DNA from: Akebia trifoliata
Taxonomy: Eukaryota; Streptophyta; Magnoliopsida; Ranunculales; Lardizabalaceae
Length of the DNA stretch: 64,000 nucleotides
Direction of reading: 5' to 3'
NCBI GenBank assembly: GCA_017979445.1
Contig: CM030706.1
Span: 20,849,884 to 20,913,883 of the forward strand
The notes beneath the pieces are model-generated. The model was not told where the DNA came from. It made no database searches and worked only from the letters and a program-made list of their open reading frames with translations. A program made the translations under genes and the position numbers. Of this stretch, positions 54,841 through 64,000 are shown piece after piece (the first letter of the stretch is position 1; each line of letters starts with the position of its first letter).

Positions 54841-56576
54841 TGTAGACACCACATTTTTGCATCCGCCTGATTAATCAACTCGTCAACCCGATCACAAAAG
54901 TTCCCAATGATGGATGTCTATTCCAATGCTTTATTTTGTTACCAGATATGTTCAGAAATCCGGATGAGGTATCTCGAATTGACAAAACTTAGAAACCACG
55001 CTACGCTAGGAAAATACGACCTCAGAAACATAGAAATCATCATCTTGCAAACCAAAAAGAAGCTTCACGATAAAAATCACTAAAAATGATTAAATTACCA
55101 AAATACCCCTAACCTCAAAACAACCTTAGAGCCTACATTACGCTTAGGAAAATCCGTTCAAACACATAAAACAACAAATCGAAACCAAGTAAACCACTTC
55201 GCCAATTTTCACAAAATTTGATAAAATTACGAAAATACCCCTCATAAAGTTCACGATCATTTCATACAAAAAACTTCATAAATGATAAAAACCAACATTC
55301 CCATTGAATTCCTAACGAAAAACTGATTTGAAAACATCCTGGAACATTGAAAAACGACTTAAAACGTAAAAAATCCTCTCCGAGGGCAAAACGGTAATTT
55401 CACAATTTTCATAATTAAAAAATTCGAAATTAATAAATAAAATATTAAATAATTAAAGTGAAACATCAATGAAATTAATTTAAAAAGTTGAACCTAAAAA
55501 ATCGATTAATTGGACTCTCAGGCAAAATTGTTGAGGGTTCGTGGGATATTTCTTTAAGGACCCCTCCATTTGGGGGTCCAAAGAATTAAAGATATTTTAG
55601 AGGGGGGTTCTCCAAAAATTAAAAGTAAATCAAGCAAGACTGAAGTCAAGGTATTAAAGTCAATCAAGTGAGACTGAAGTCAAAATTAAAGTCAATCAAG
55701 CAAGACTGAAGTCAAGGTACTAATCGAGTCAATCTCATAAGACTAAGGTCAAAACCCTAAATCCAAACCCTAATCTAAAACTAATCAAGTCAATCTCATA
55801 AGACTAAGGTCAAAACCCTAAATCCAAACCCTAATCTAAAACTAATCAAGTCAATCTCATAAGACTAAAGTCAAAATCCTAAAACCCTAAAACCCTAAAG
55901 ACTAAGTCAAAACCCTAATTGAAACCCTAAAAGAAACCCTAATCAAACCTTAATGCTTCTAAAAACTTTATAAAAAGGAGCCTCCACACCCTATTTTCGT
56001 ATCAAAGAAAAAACCCTAGAAAAAGTAGGTGAAGAAGCCTCCACAACCCCTCCAAAACCCTAATTTTGGAGCCCCAACTCCTTCCCTAACATCCCTACTC
56101 CTATTTTAGCCTAAAAAACACCCAAAAACCTCCCAAAAACATCCCAAAAATCCACCACAAATTCAAAGCATTCAGATCCAAGAAGGAGACACCTTGCCTC
56201 GGAGATCAGAAATCAGATCCGGAGACAAAACGAAGCAAGGAGTACGGTACAAGGAACTGTTTTTCAGATCTGAGGGAATAGTGCTTTTGCAGATCGAAGG
56301 TAAGGTTTTTTTTATTACTTTTTTAATCTAGGTTTTATCATTAGCAATGTAGATCTATTTGGGATAAGTAGAGACCGGCATTGGCCGGGCGGGGTTGGTG
56401 CCTAACACCTTCCAACCCCGTAACATGATCCCCGGATTCGGATGTTCTGTAGTAGATTAGTTCTTTTTATCCATTGTAGAGTCATTTATGGTTCCTAGAC
56501 CTAAACTAGGTGGTGACTCCCAAACCTCAAGGGTCAAAAGCGGATCTGCGCACCCCGCGGATCGAGGGCGCTTTCA
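54841..56576 (+). mobile_element. 3' LTR of the young element
   Basis: 1736 bp, colinear with 42879-44611 with about one percent substitutions plus small indels. TATA 55968-55977, U5 hairpin 56391-56419, intact GGACCCC hairpin 55558-55579. The PBS-like 11-mer has one change (GTGGTGACTCC near 56509). Confidence 0.95.
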
Positions 56577-56581
56577 GTAGC
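56577..56581. repeat. Target-site duplication GTAGC (right)
   Basis: Identical to 42874-42878. Confidence 0.93.
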
Positions 56582-56742
56582 GTGGTTTCTACAGTTTTGT
56601 TAATTTGAGATACCTCATTCAGATTTTTGAAACATATCTGGTAAAAAAATAAAGCATTAGAATAATCATCTATCATTGGGAACCATTGTAATCGGGTGGA
56701 CGAGTTGATTAATCAGGCGAGTGCAAAAATGGGGTGTCTACA
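56577..56742 (-). mobile_element. 5' LTR of minus-strand Tat-like element, part 2
   Basis: Resumes with GTAGCGTGGTTTCTACAG, the continuation of the LTR broken at 42878, and ends GGGGTGTCTACA, the reverse of the LTR opening. The bases beyond (AATGC) compared with those left of 31187 (GATGT) share three of five, consistent with an old mutated target duplication. Confidence 0.9.
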
Positions 56743-57233
56743 AATGCCCTATAAAATTCCTAATTACGTCATTCATTCATCCAATTTTGGCCATAGTGTA
56801 AAATTTGACTATGAATTTTTTGGGTAGAACATCGTATGAATTATGGATTGGGAGCTAAGGCATTCAACAATGCAGTTATGTGATTTTCCAAAGATAATGG
56901 AAATAATATGAGTTTAACACTCTTTTCATCTAAATTTTGATTTCTAAAGGTTTGAAATAAGGTCAAGAATCGATTAAGATGAGTGTAAGGTTGTTCACAC
57001 TCTAAATCGTGGAATTTAGGGAGCATGTTTACGGTGACTACCTTAACTTCAAATTAAGGTGCATTGTTTATTGGTAACACAATGCACGTAGGTAGGTTAA
57101 CAGAAACATAAGCGAAGAGCTCATTGAGAGTTTGCTCTTAATGAGCCATCATGTTTAATGAGGGTTTATTACAAATTCTACTAATGGTACATTCAATCTC
57201 AAGATCAAATGGTTCTAATATGTTACTCATAGA
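56743..57233 (-). pseudogene. Athila-like gag N-terminal part
   Basis: From an ATG at 57233 on the minus strand (MSNILEPFDLEIE), through ELFAYVSVNLPTCIV, MLPKFHDLECEQPYTHLNRF (57026-56967), KSVKLILFPLSLENHITALL and an IRNFIGH-like end at 56743. Motif order L-P-K-F-H-G-L...P-x-x-H-L-x-F then L-x-x-F-P-F-S-L is that of retrotransposon Gag in Athila-like elements. One or more stops are present (for example after NALAPNP). The protein continues at 31186. Confidence 0.82.
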
Positions 57234-58267
57234 TTGTCTACCAAGCATGCAATTCACATAGTAATCCAAATAAACACGAAAGAAAAGACTGGACCTAGAT
57301 AGGTTGCCTAACTCTAGATAGCTTTTAATTGGTTAGAAATTACATAACTAGCCTTCCAACTTGGTTCTATGAAATTAAATTCAGATCATTCGGATCTCCT
57401 GATCGGAGGTGGTACACAGTGCATAAGCAAGGACACTCTTAAATTACCTTCATTTCTTGAATAGGCTGAGTCTATCCCTTACTAGGACAAGATCTTATTA
57501 GATGCCAAATATGATCAAGATGTGCAAATCGGCATAACTTGAAATTGATTTCTCCTATTGAGCTCATGGACCATATAGTCAAGTCTAATTGATTTTAATT
57601 AATTTGATTGGATGACTAGTGAATTGATTCTTCTAATTAGAGCAAAGAATAGGTAATGACCTCCAATTCTTATCTTATGATGCCATCCCTAGAAGAAGGG
57701 TGTTCTTGACTAAACTAATCCAAGTGTGTGCAAAGTGGAAAATAACAAACAAAGACAATGAGCAATCCATTAGCAATGAGAAGCATGGGTGTTTCAAATT
57801 TACTTCCCGTGCTAGATGGGATGAAGACGGGTTGAGTCGACTAAGGCCACCAACTCCGATTATAGTATACGAATCTAAGGAGTCGCGATGGTATCGTCCA
57901 ATCGTCTTCCTTCCTTAGTCTATTACAATCTAAGCCCTCTTAGATAATTAATGAACTAATGAAAGTTTTAAAATGTTCCTAATACAAATGGATCTAAAAC
58001 AGAAAAAAAAAAACTTAATTAAAAAGTTAAAAATAAAGAAAAACTCAACAAGATGGAAGGAATCTTAGATCTAATAGGCTATACGTCCTCTTTTTGTAAA
58101 AAGGATTTCTCCAATCTAAAAAAGAAACAGAGTGTTCAAAAGCGAGCAAAATTGAAAAGAAAAAACAAAAAAACTAAACCTAATGCTACAATCCAGAAGT
58201 AAAATCAAGAGATATGTCAAAACTAGAGAAATTATTTCTCTAGAATCTAATATTATGGACTTTATAT
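57234..58267 (-). other. Athila-like leader region (minus)
   Basis: No convincing gene. 57380-57540 (GGATCTCCTGATCGGAGGTGG, CACAGTGCATAAGCAAGGA, GAGTCTATCCCTTACTAGG, ACAAGATCTTATTAGATGCC) matches in the same orientation a stretch of the Tat-like leader at 38480-38620. The rest is AT-rich; an open frame at 57700-57918 (+) has no motif. Confidence 0.5.
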
Positions 58268-60205
58268 TGTGTCTAAACCTAGAGGGGGGTGAATAGGTAA
58301 ATTAAAATTTCTATTTTAAAATCACCCCACGAAGTTAGATTATGTCTCGATTATGTTACAATTATGGAGATGCACAAGATTAATTTAATTTGAGTTACGG
58401 CATGGCATATTATACATACTCATAAAGTAGACAATTTATCTAATGTTCGATATGCATGTCATGGCATTCATGTAAATTCAGGCATAATGCATAATCGTAA
58501 AGAAGACACGAGATTTATAGTTGTTCAACAACTTGCTTACATCCACTACCAAGTACCCTACTTTCAGGTCTTGGGTTCCACTATCAAAATGAAATTTTAT
58601 TGTTCATCTCGAAATCTTACATAGAGTTTTTAAGCTTAGGACAAATTATAAATCTTAAGATCGAGAGAATGACATTCGCTTACAATGAAAATTTTTTATT
58701 GGTTGAATCACCAAACCAATTTGTTCAAACGAGATAGCACCTCATTCAAACTCAAAGTTTTGTTATTTGAAAAAACTTAGAACCTTGTTCTCTTGAGTAG
58801 AGTCCTCAACTCTTCTGAAGAGTTTAATTTTGTGAGGGAATCAAGAACCTCTTTTTGTTAAAGAACGAGAAATTTAAAAAAAGAAATACTCACAAGGACA
58901 AGACTCAATGGATCAATCTACCAAAATATTACTTTGATTATTCACGTCCTTGAGAGAGTCATCTTCATTTTGATGTACTCCTTGCTTCAAATAGATGCTC
59001 CAAGCTTTTTTGGATTCACCAATATGTGCAGAGGCAGGGATGTTGGATGAAGAGACTCAACATTGAAAAGGGCTTGGGTTAAATGTTTTTCAACTAAGTG
59101 TAGAACCTATTCAAGCTAAAGAAAACATGGGGGAATGGTAGTTTAGTGTGGAATTTCTCTAGGGAAGGAACCATGATAGAAATGAGTCAAAAATTACTTT
59201 TTAAAGTCATTTTCAAACTCTCAACGGCTATACTAGTGGAACTAGTTTTTAAAAGCTTGTTGTCAGTTCTATTTGCTAGTTGCTGTTGTTGCCATCGATT
59301 TTGGTGAACAATGCCAACGGGTAAATTATAGAAGTGTCATTGGGGGTATTTTGGCCATAACTTTCAAATGATAACTCCGTTTCGCATGTCGTTCGGAAAT
59401 TTGATAGATCTTACTATGTAGAACATCCCCAAAATGCTAACAAGGGGTGAATCATAGAATAAATGGGTGAAATAACAAAAATATAATTTTTTTTTCTTTT
59501 TAAGTCAAATCAAGCTTTCGGGAAGGCTAATGCCAAAACAGGTCGAAGGTGTGCTAGATAACTAACTAATGCCACCAAAAAAAACACCAAGGACAAAAAA
59601 TAATTTTAAGGTGGTCAAATCTCTAATGTCCCCTTTATGATCATTTTCGATTCCCGAAAAGTTCGATGAGAAAATGGGTCGAAGAAAAAAAATTTATAAT
59701 CACTATGGGTTGACTTATCAATCATCTAATAATTGGGGAATGGTCTGAGGTGGTCTCATTTCCTCTTAGGCTTTGTGTACACACATTGGAGCTTTTTGTC
59801 GAAGTATGTGCAGTTGAGCAATTTTACTAGAGTCTTCATATGTCTTCAATGGTAAATCGATCCGACACTCAACTTATCTATCGGGATTGACAAAATATGG
59901 AATTAATAATCTCTCCCTTTGTCAATAAAGAGAGAAAATCCTAAATTTAGACGAAATAGACTGGAAAACATTCCTAGAATGACAAACACGACTTACACTC
60001 GATTAGAATCTTACAATCTTACAAAAATGTTTAAAAATAAAAACCTAAGATTCTAACTGCTTCACTCCCCCTTTAGTATTGTTCTACTTGAATGTTTTAC
60101 CTATAATAGTCACTTGAGACAATGCACACGAGTAACTGCCTTGCTCCCCCTAAATGTTTTACTTGTAAAAGTCACTTGAGACAGTACACAAGGGTGGAAA
60201 CAACA
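58268..60205 (-). mobile_element. SIRE-like copia 3' LTR (1.94 kb, minus)
   Basis: On the minus strand it opens TGTTGTTTCCACCC right after a polypurine tract and ends CCTATTCACCCCCCTCTAGG, TTTAGACACA. The CCCCCCTCTAGG block just before the LTR end is characteristic of SIRE/Maximus-type copia LTRs. No open frame. The LTR lies left of the copia gag on the same strand, as a 3' LTR should. It interrupts the Athila leader or its flank. The other LTR is outside the window. Confidence 0.7.
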
Positions 60206-60222
60206 TTCTCCCCCTTTTTATC
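60206..60222 (-). other. Polypurine tract of copia element
   Basis: Minus strand AAAAAGGGGGAGAA directly before TGTTG. SIRE-like elements have the same A-rich G-run here. Two weaker GGGGGAG runs lie inside the LTR at 60066-60073 and 60143-60150. Confidence 0.75.
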
Positions 60223-60757
60223 AGTATTTGACAAAGGGCAATCAACCCAATGTCGATGCAGGAGATATACAAATAAGCATAGGGGTATAGATACATGCAC
60301 GTAAATAATATGACTATCAAAGCAAGATGCATGACAGAAGCAAATATAAACATGCCAAATATAGTATGACTAGTAAGCATGGGCATGACATGTTGATATG
60401 ACACGTAGAAATGTAACGAAATAAAACAGTGTCAGAGTATACATAAGCGCATGCACAGTTTAAATGATCTTCAAATAATCGATCAGTTGCATACGAAACA
60501 TAAATCAAATATTTTACTATTAAGCAATATATATAATTGTCTGAATTACAAAATGTGAGTCGGAGTTACATGAACAAAACTCAACAGATAGACAATCCTA
60601 TTACAGCTCAAAACACATCAAGCCTAGACTCTAATAGTACTAGTGTGACCTAGATGTCGTCAGAGTCACCCGAGGTAGCATGACTATCATTGGGAGAAGG
60701 AACCATGGGTCTGCATGACTAGATGAGTCGACGAAGATAGCATTGGATCTTCTTCAT
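60223..60757 (-). other. Non-coding segment between second ORF and PPT
   Basis: Contains many ATGCA/CATGC words and short alternative frames, none with motif content. Confidence 0.5.
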
Positions 60758-61912
60758 TCATGACTCAAAATTATGCTCCATTTGCTCTTGGTTCTGAAGC
60801 ATACGATGTTGTTGCTCACCAAGCACTTGTTGTTGGCACTCAATACCAGACAAGCGAGCCTCTATGTCAAATTCCTGTCCAACGTCATTTAGTGGAGGCC
60901 GCAAAGTATCAGGGTGAGGTTGGGGCTCCGCATTTGAATAAAGTGAAGGTGGCAGAGGGTTATCGATAGTTGTTTGGAGCAATTTGGCCAGGTTGGCGTC
61001 GTCAAAAGTTTTAGTCAAAATAATATGAGGAAGACCGATCTTGAGTTGACATTCAAGGGTGAGACGTGAGATAAGGTGACCAAAACCTAAGCCTCTTTTG
61101 GAATTAGGCTAGAGTGTAGAGATAATATGCTAGAGGATAAATATGGGTAAGCATATAGGATAACCTGAAGCCACACAATATAGGATGTCATATTGGTTGG
61201 AGGCCAATTCGGTGAAGTTACCAGCATGTGGATAGAGGTTGCGAACAAAAGTCTAGTGCAATAGAGTACACAGGCTTGTTATGGGAATGACACCATCATT
61301 GGACCAATGAAGTCGATTGGTAGGACTACTTGGCACTTGTTGAAGTTGATCGCGGTGAATCGAATAATCAGAATTTGGCGTAGGCATGTTCACCAGTGAC
61401 AGGAATCCCTAAAATGCGACCAATGGTATGAGAAGTCACCACAATACGAAAGGGAGGATGAAGATAGAACGTTGTGGCTACAAGGGATAGAGGATTGGCT
61501 GTGGATTCCATTATACTAGCGTAGAAGTTTGCCACGCGTATTGGGTAGGTATCACCACCGAAATTGATCAACTCATCCCAACCCATCTGATAGAGCATAT
61601 CAAGCACACCATATTTGAGGATAGTAGATTCTTGAACATTAAGTTCACATATGACAGTGTGCTTGTTGAAGACGGAACATTAGGAGATATATTGGCATGC
61701 TCCATGGGTAAGTCTTTTTTCGATTCCAAATCCTCTTCAATTGATTGTGAAGATAAGGGCAATGACCGAGAGTGCAAAGAGAAGAAAGTTGCGTGCTTAG
61801 CTTTTTTGGGAAGTGATGAGCGTCGAGGAGGCTGATTGGTGCCTCTTTCGGCCATCAAAACAACTAATAGGGTGATTGGAAAAAGGACAAGGAGGAACAA
61901 CATGATAAACAT
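60758..61912 (-). pseudogene. Second ORF: putative plant transposon protein domain-like
   Basis: Minus-strand pieces in order: 61912-61620 (Ser/Pro-rich head with RGTNQPPRRSS), 61607-61368 (MLDMLYQMGWDELINFGGDT, PIRVANFYASI, FRIVVTSHTIGRILGIP), a broken stretch (IPITSLCTLLH, ILYCVASGYPICLP) and 61018-60758 (TKTFDDANLAKLLQTTI, then a Gln-rich coiled tail with LSGIECQQQVLGEQQH). The G-W-x-x-L ... V-x-x-F-Y-A ... I-x-x-I-L-G-I-P pattern is that of the putative plant transposon protein domain (Transposase_32-like), a domain of unknown function common near plant retrotransposons. One frameshift (about 61600) and several stops. It sits where copia pol would be expected. Confidence 0.55.
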
Positions 61913-62171
61913 GATGTTAGGGAGGTGATGGAGAAGGAAGAAATGAAAGAAATGGAAAGAGAGAGAGTTACCTAGAGAGAGGATCTAAGGATAAGGAGTA
62001 ATAGAGAAAAATGGGAAAAAAAGTGAAGAAAAAAAAAGCAAAATCACGTTACTTAACCTTCTACCGGTCCTACTGGTCCGTCAGGTCAGTCCCACTAGTT
62101 GGAGAAAAAAAGTTGCAAAATGTTTTTTGTATTTTTTTAGGGTTTCCCGTGTGGTTTACATAAATAAAAGG
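61913..62171 (-). other. Spacer between copia gag and second ORF
   Basis: AG-rich sequence (61960-62040) and a GGTCCTACTGGTCCGTCAGG block (62070). No protease, integrase or RT motif. Copia pol is missing. Confidence 0.55.
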
Positions 62172-64000
62172 CTATGGAACTCTCTTGATTCTCTTTTGAC
62201 AAGGCTCAAAGAATTTTAACAAAATGTGCCTATACGGGAGTTTTTCAAACATTAAAAAGAGTTCTCCAATATTGTTGTTCTGTTTGGGAGGTGATAAATT
62301 CTTCATTCCCTTCCATTTTGGAGACTCCTCATTCTTAGTATTTTCAACTTTGTTTTGTAGTAAAGAGTTCCTTTCATTATGCTTCTTCTTTTCAACCAAT
62401 AAAGATTTACCAATAGGGGCTTGTGAGATTGTTTGGTAGATGGTCTTAAACTCAATGCACTCAAATTTCATGTGATCTTTTCCATCATAGAAGTTACATT
62501 TGACGACTTTCTTAGAGTTCTTTTTAGTGTTCAATGATTCTCCATGAACAAACACAATAGGAGATGGAAGTGATGTACAAGTACACCTATCATAGCCCAA
62601 GCCTCTTTTATCCCCATAGGATTTTGAACTCCTAAAAGTTTTTGTTACTCCAAACTTTCATGAGTATAGTTACGCTTGAATCTAGGCTTTTGTTTTTGCA
62701 ATTCATTAGCGTCAAACTTAGAAACTTTGTTTTCATCATAAAGGTTCTAATTCTAACTTTTGACAGGCTATAGTGAAATTTGCCATAGTAAGAAGGTTCT
62801 TGAATTATTGAAGATTTGTGAGCATCTCATTCTTCTCATTCGTGATTTTCATAGATACAGAGAGCATGCTAGACTGTTTCTTTAAGGCTGTTGCGAGTTG
62901 ACTTTTAATGTCTTATAATTGAAGCCTTAGGGAGCATTTTTCCTCATTGAACTTGATTATATTCAACAAGCCACTATTATTTTTAAATTTTTTCTTGACC
63001 ATATTTTTTTGTCAACTTTACATTACTAATGAACAGTTGATAGAATGTTGACTGAAGTTCGAGTTCATCGTCATCAATATCTTCTCTTTTTTCATTAGCG
63101 GAAGAGGCATATTGAGAGTGATTATGATGTTCAAATACCAGTCCCTTCTCAATTTCATCCTCATCATGGTTGGAAACTGTGGTGAAGGATACAAGGATTC
63201 GAAGGGTTTTATAGTATTCAAAATCCAATGATCTTTGTTCCTCATTTCCCGACTCATTTGAGTTGTCATTCCATGTGGCTTTTGTAGTCATAATATTTTC
63301 CTTAGACTTAGGCTTTTGAAGACCTTTAGATTTTGGCTTGGAAAGACAAATAATAGAATAATGACCTTTTTCATCACAGTTGAAGTACTCGGTATCTTCC
63401 CTGGATTTGGATGAGTATTTTTTTATTGTTGGTCGTATATCCACAACATGGTTCTTTCTACCTGTGTTATTGGATCATTTCTTATTGAAGAATTTATTGA
63501 ATTTTGAAGCAAGCCAGGTCAAGTCCTTTTCTTCAAGGTCACTTTTGTCATCTTTCTCATAAGTGATTTTACTATTATCCTAGAAAGAGGATTCGATAAG
63601 ATGACGAGATGACCGTTTTGATGGAGCTTTTGACGAGGAGGTCGTAAGGACCGATGTCTTCCTTTTAGAGGGATGACCTTAACTGTCATTGTCTCCATAT
63701 CTTGGTATTCTCAATTGAAGTGACTTTAGAGGTGAATATTTTGGGTAGGGATCTAAGAATTTTGGCACAAATTCTACCCTGTGGGACAGACTCTCTTACA
63801 TAAAACAAGGAATTGCATACGTCACTTAACCGTACATAGAATTCCTAGACAGTTTCATTCTCCTCTATCTTAATGTTTTCAAATTGAGTTTTGAGGAGTT
63901 GGAATTTAAACTTCTTAACAATACTAGTTCCTTCGTACAAAGCCTCTAAGATTTTTGAAGCTTGTTCGGTCGACATACACGTGCATATCTGTGGACATCC
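62172..64000 (-). pseudogene. SIRE-like copia gag, interrupted, 5' end beyond window
   Basis: From the right end on the minus strand: ILEALYEGTSIVKKFK, QLLKTQFENIKIEENE, EFYVRLSDVCNSLF, KILRSLP and SKVTSIENTK, the UBN2-type gag core of copia elements; then ORF 63444-62983 with a knuckle-like FNCDEKGHYSIIC (first Cys lost, Tyr in its place), an acidic zone, and LQSTFYQLFISNVKLTKKY; a coiled stretch (62980-62760); and 62600-62172 with GYDRCTCTSLPSPIVFV and CNFYDGKDHMKFEC. This order (UBN2, knuckle, acidic linker, coiled coil, GLGYDxxS block, second knuckle) is that of SIRE/Maximus gag. Several stops and shifts. In active elements it forms the particle. Confidence 0.75.

Larger units (their letters stand above)
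42879..56576 (+). mobile_element. Complete young non-autonomous Tat-like LTR element (13.7 kb)
   Basis: Two LTRs (42879-44611 and 54841-56576), PBS, leader, remnant pol, 3' tandem arrays and PPT, bounded by a perfect GTAGC duplication. It has no intact ORF for gag, protease, RT or integrase, so its movement needed proteins from another element. The LTRs differ by roughly 1 percent in my reading (mostly single substitutions and 1-2 base indels), so this is the youngest insertion in the window apart from, possibly, the solo LTR. It sits inside the LTR of an older member of the same subgroup in opposite orientation. Confidence 0.93.

Noticed and set aside
31182..56747. Perfect target duplication for the minus Tat-like element
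   Set aside because: GATGT and AATGC agree at only three of five bases; accepted only as a possible decayed duplication. The nesting is instead supported by the rejoining gag halves.
57700..57918. 72-codon plus open frame
   Set aside because: No known motif, on the opposite strand to the surrounding element, length within chance expectation.

Overview
This window reads as plant nuclear heterochromatin made almost entirely of nested, decayed LTR retrotransposons. It is AT-rich. The coding remnants are plant Ty3/gypsy (Tat/Ogre-like and Athila-like) and Ty1/copia (SIRE-like gag), and the primer-binding sites match a plant tRNA-Arg 3' end. I found no host gene, rRNA, tRNA or CRISPR array. Every coding region is broken by stops, frameshifts or deletions, so protein entries are pseudogenes. 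Species cannot be told from the sequence.

Layout, left to right. (1) 1-2364: protease-to-RT fragment of a Tat-like element (+). (2) 2365-14056: a second Tat-like element (+) with a very long 5' LTR (2365-6144), tRNA-Arg-type PBS, leader, an extra ORF before gag (7143-8066), gag (8580-9472), then a jump across protease/RT to RNase H/integrase (9549-14056). Its integrase is split by an unrelated solo LTR (10773-13949) with a perfect AGACT target duplication. (3) 14057-26226: two 3' halves of Tat-like non-autonomous elements joined in opposite orientations, flanked by inverted LTRs (14057-15549 minus, 24730-26226 plus). (4) 26227-31186 and 56743-57233 (to about 58267): one Athila-like element on the minus strand, split by (5). 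(5) 31187-56742: a Tat-like gag-bearing non-autonomous element on the minus strand, whose own 5' LTR is split by (6). (6) 42879-56576: a young, complete non-autonomous Tat-like element (+) with two near-identical 1.73-kb LTRs and a perfect GTAGC target duplication. (7) 58268-64000: a SIRE-like copia fragment (minus) with a 3' LTR, polypurine tract, a second ORF resembling the putative plant transposon protein domain, and gag.

Shared architecture of the Tat-like copies: LTR with TATA box, U5 hairpin and a PBS-like 11-mer; PBS; a long leader with a paired-palindrome module at fixed spacing; gag and pol remnants; a 3' untranslated zone with copy-specific tandem arrays; polypurine tract; LTR. The two plus-strand copies share the same internal deletion, so this is probably a deletion derivative that multiplied using proteins from autonomous relatives. 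The most striking signal is the 33/34-bp array at 51621-52640: each unit holds a short hairpin whose arms change together (CCGAG with CTCGG, CCAAG with CTTGG) in almost every copy. The leader palindromes (GCACTAGTGC and GTACTAGTAC) show a similar paired change.
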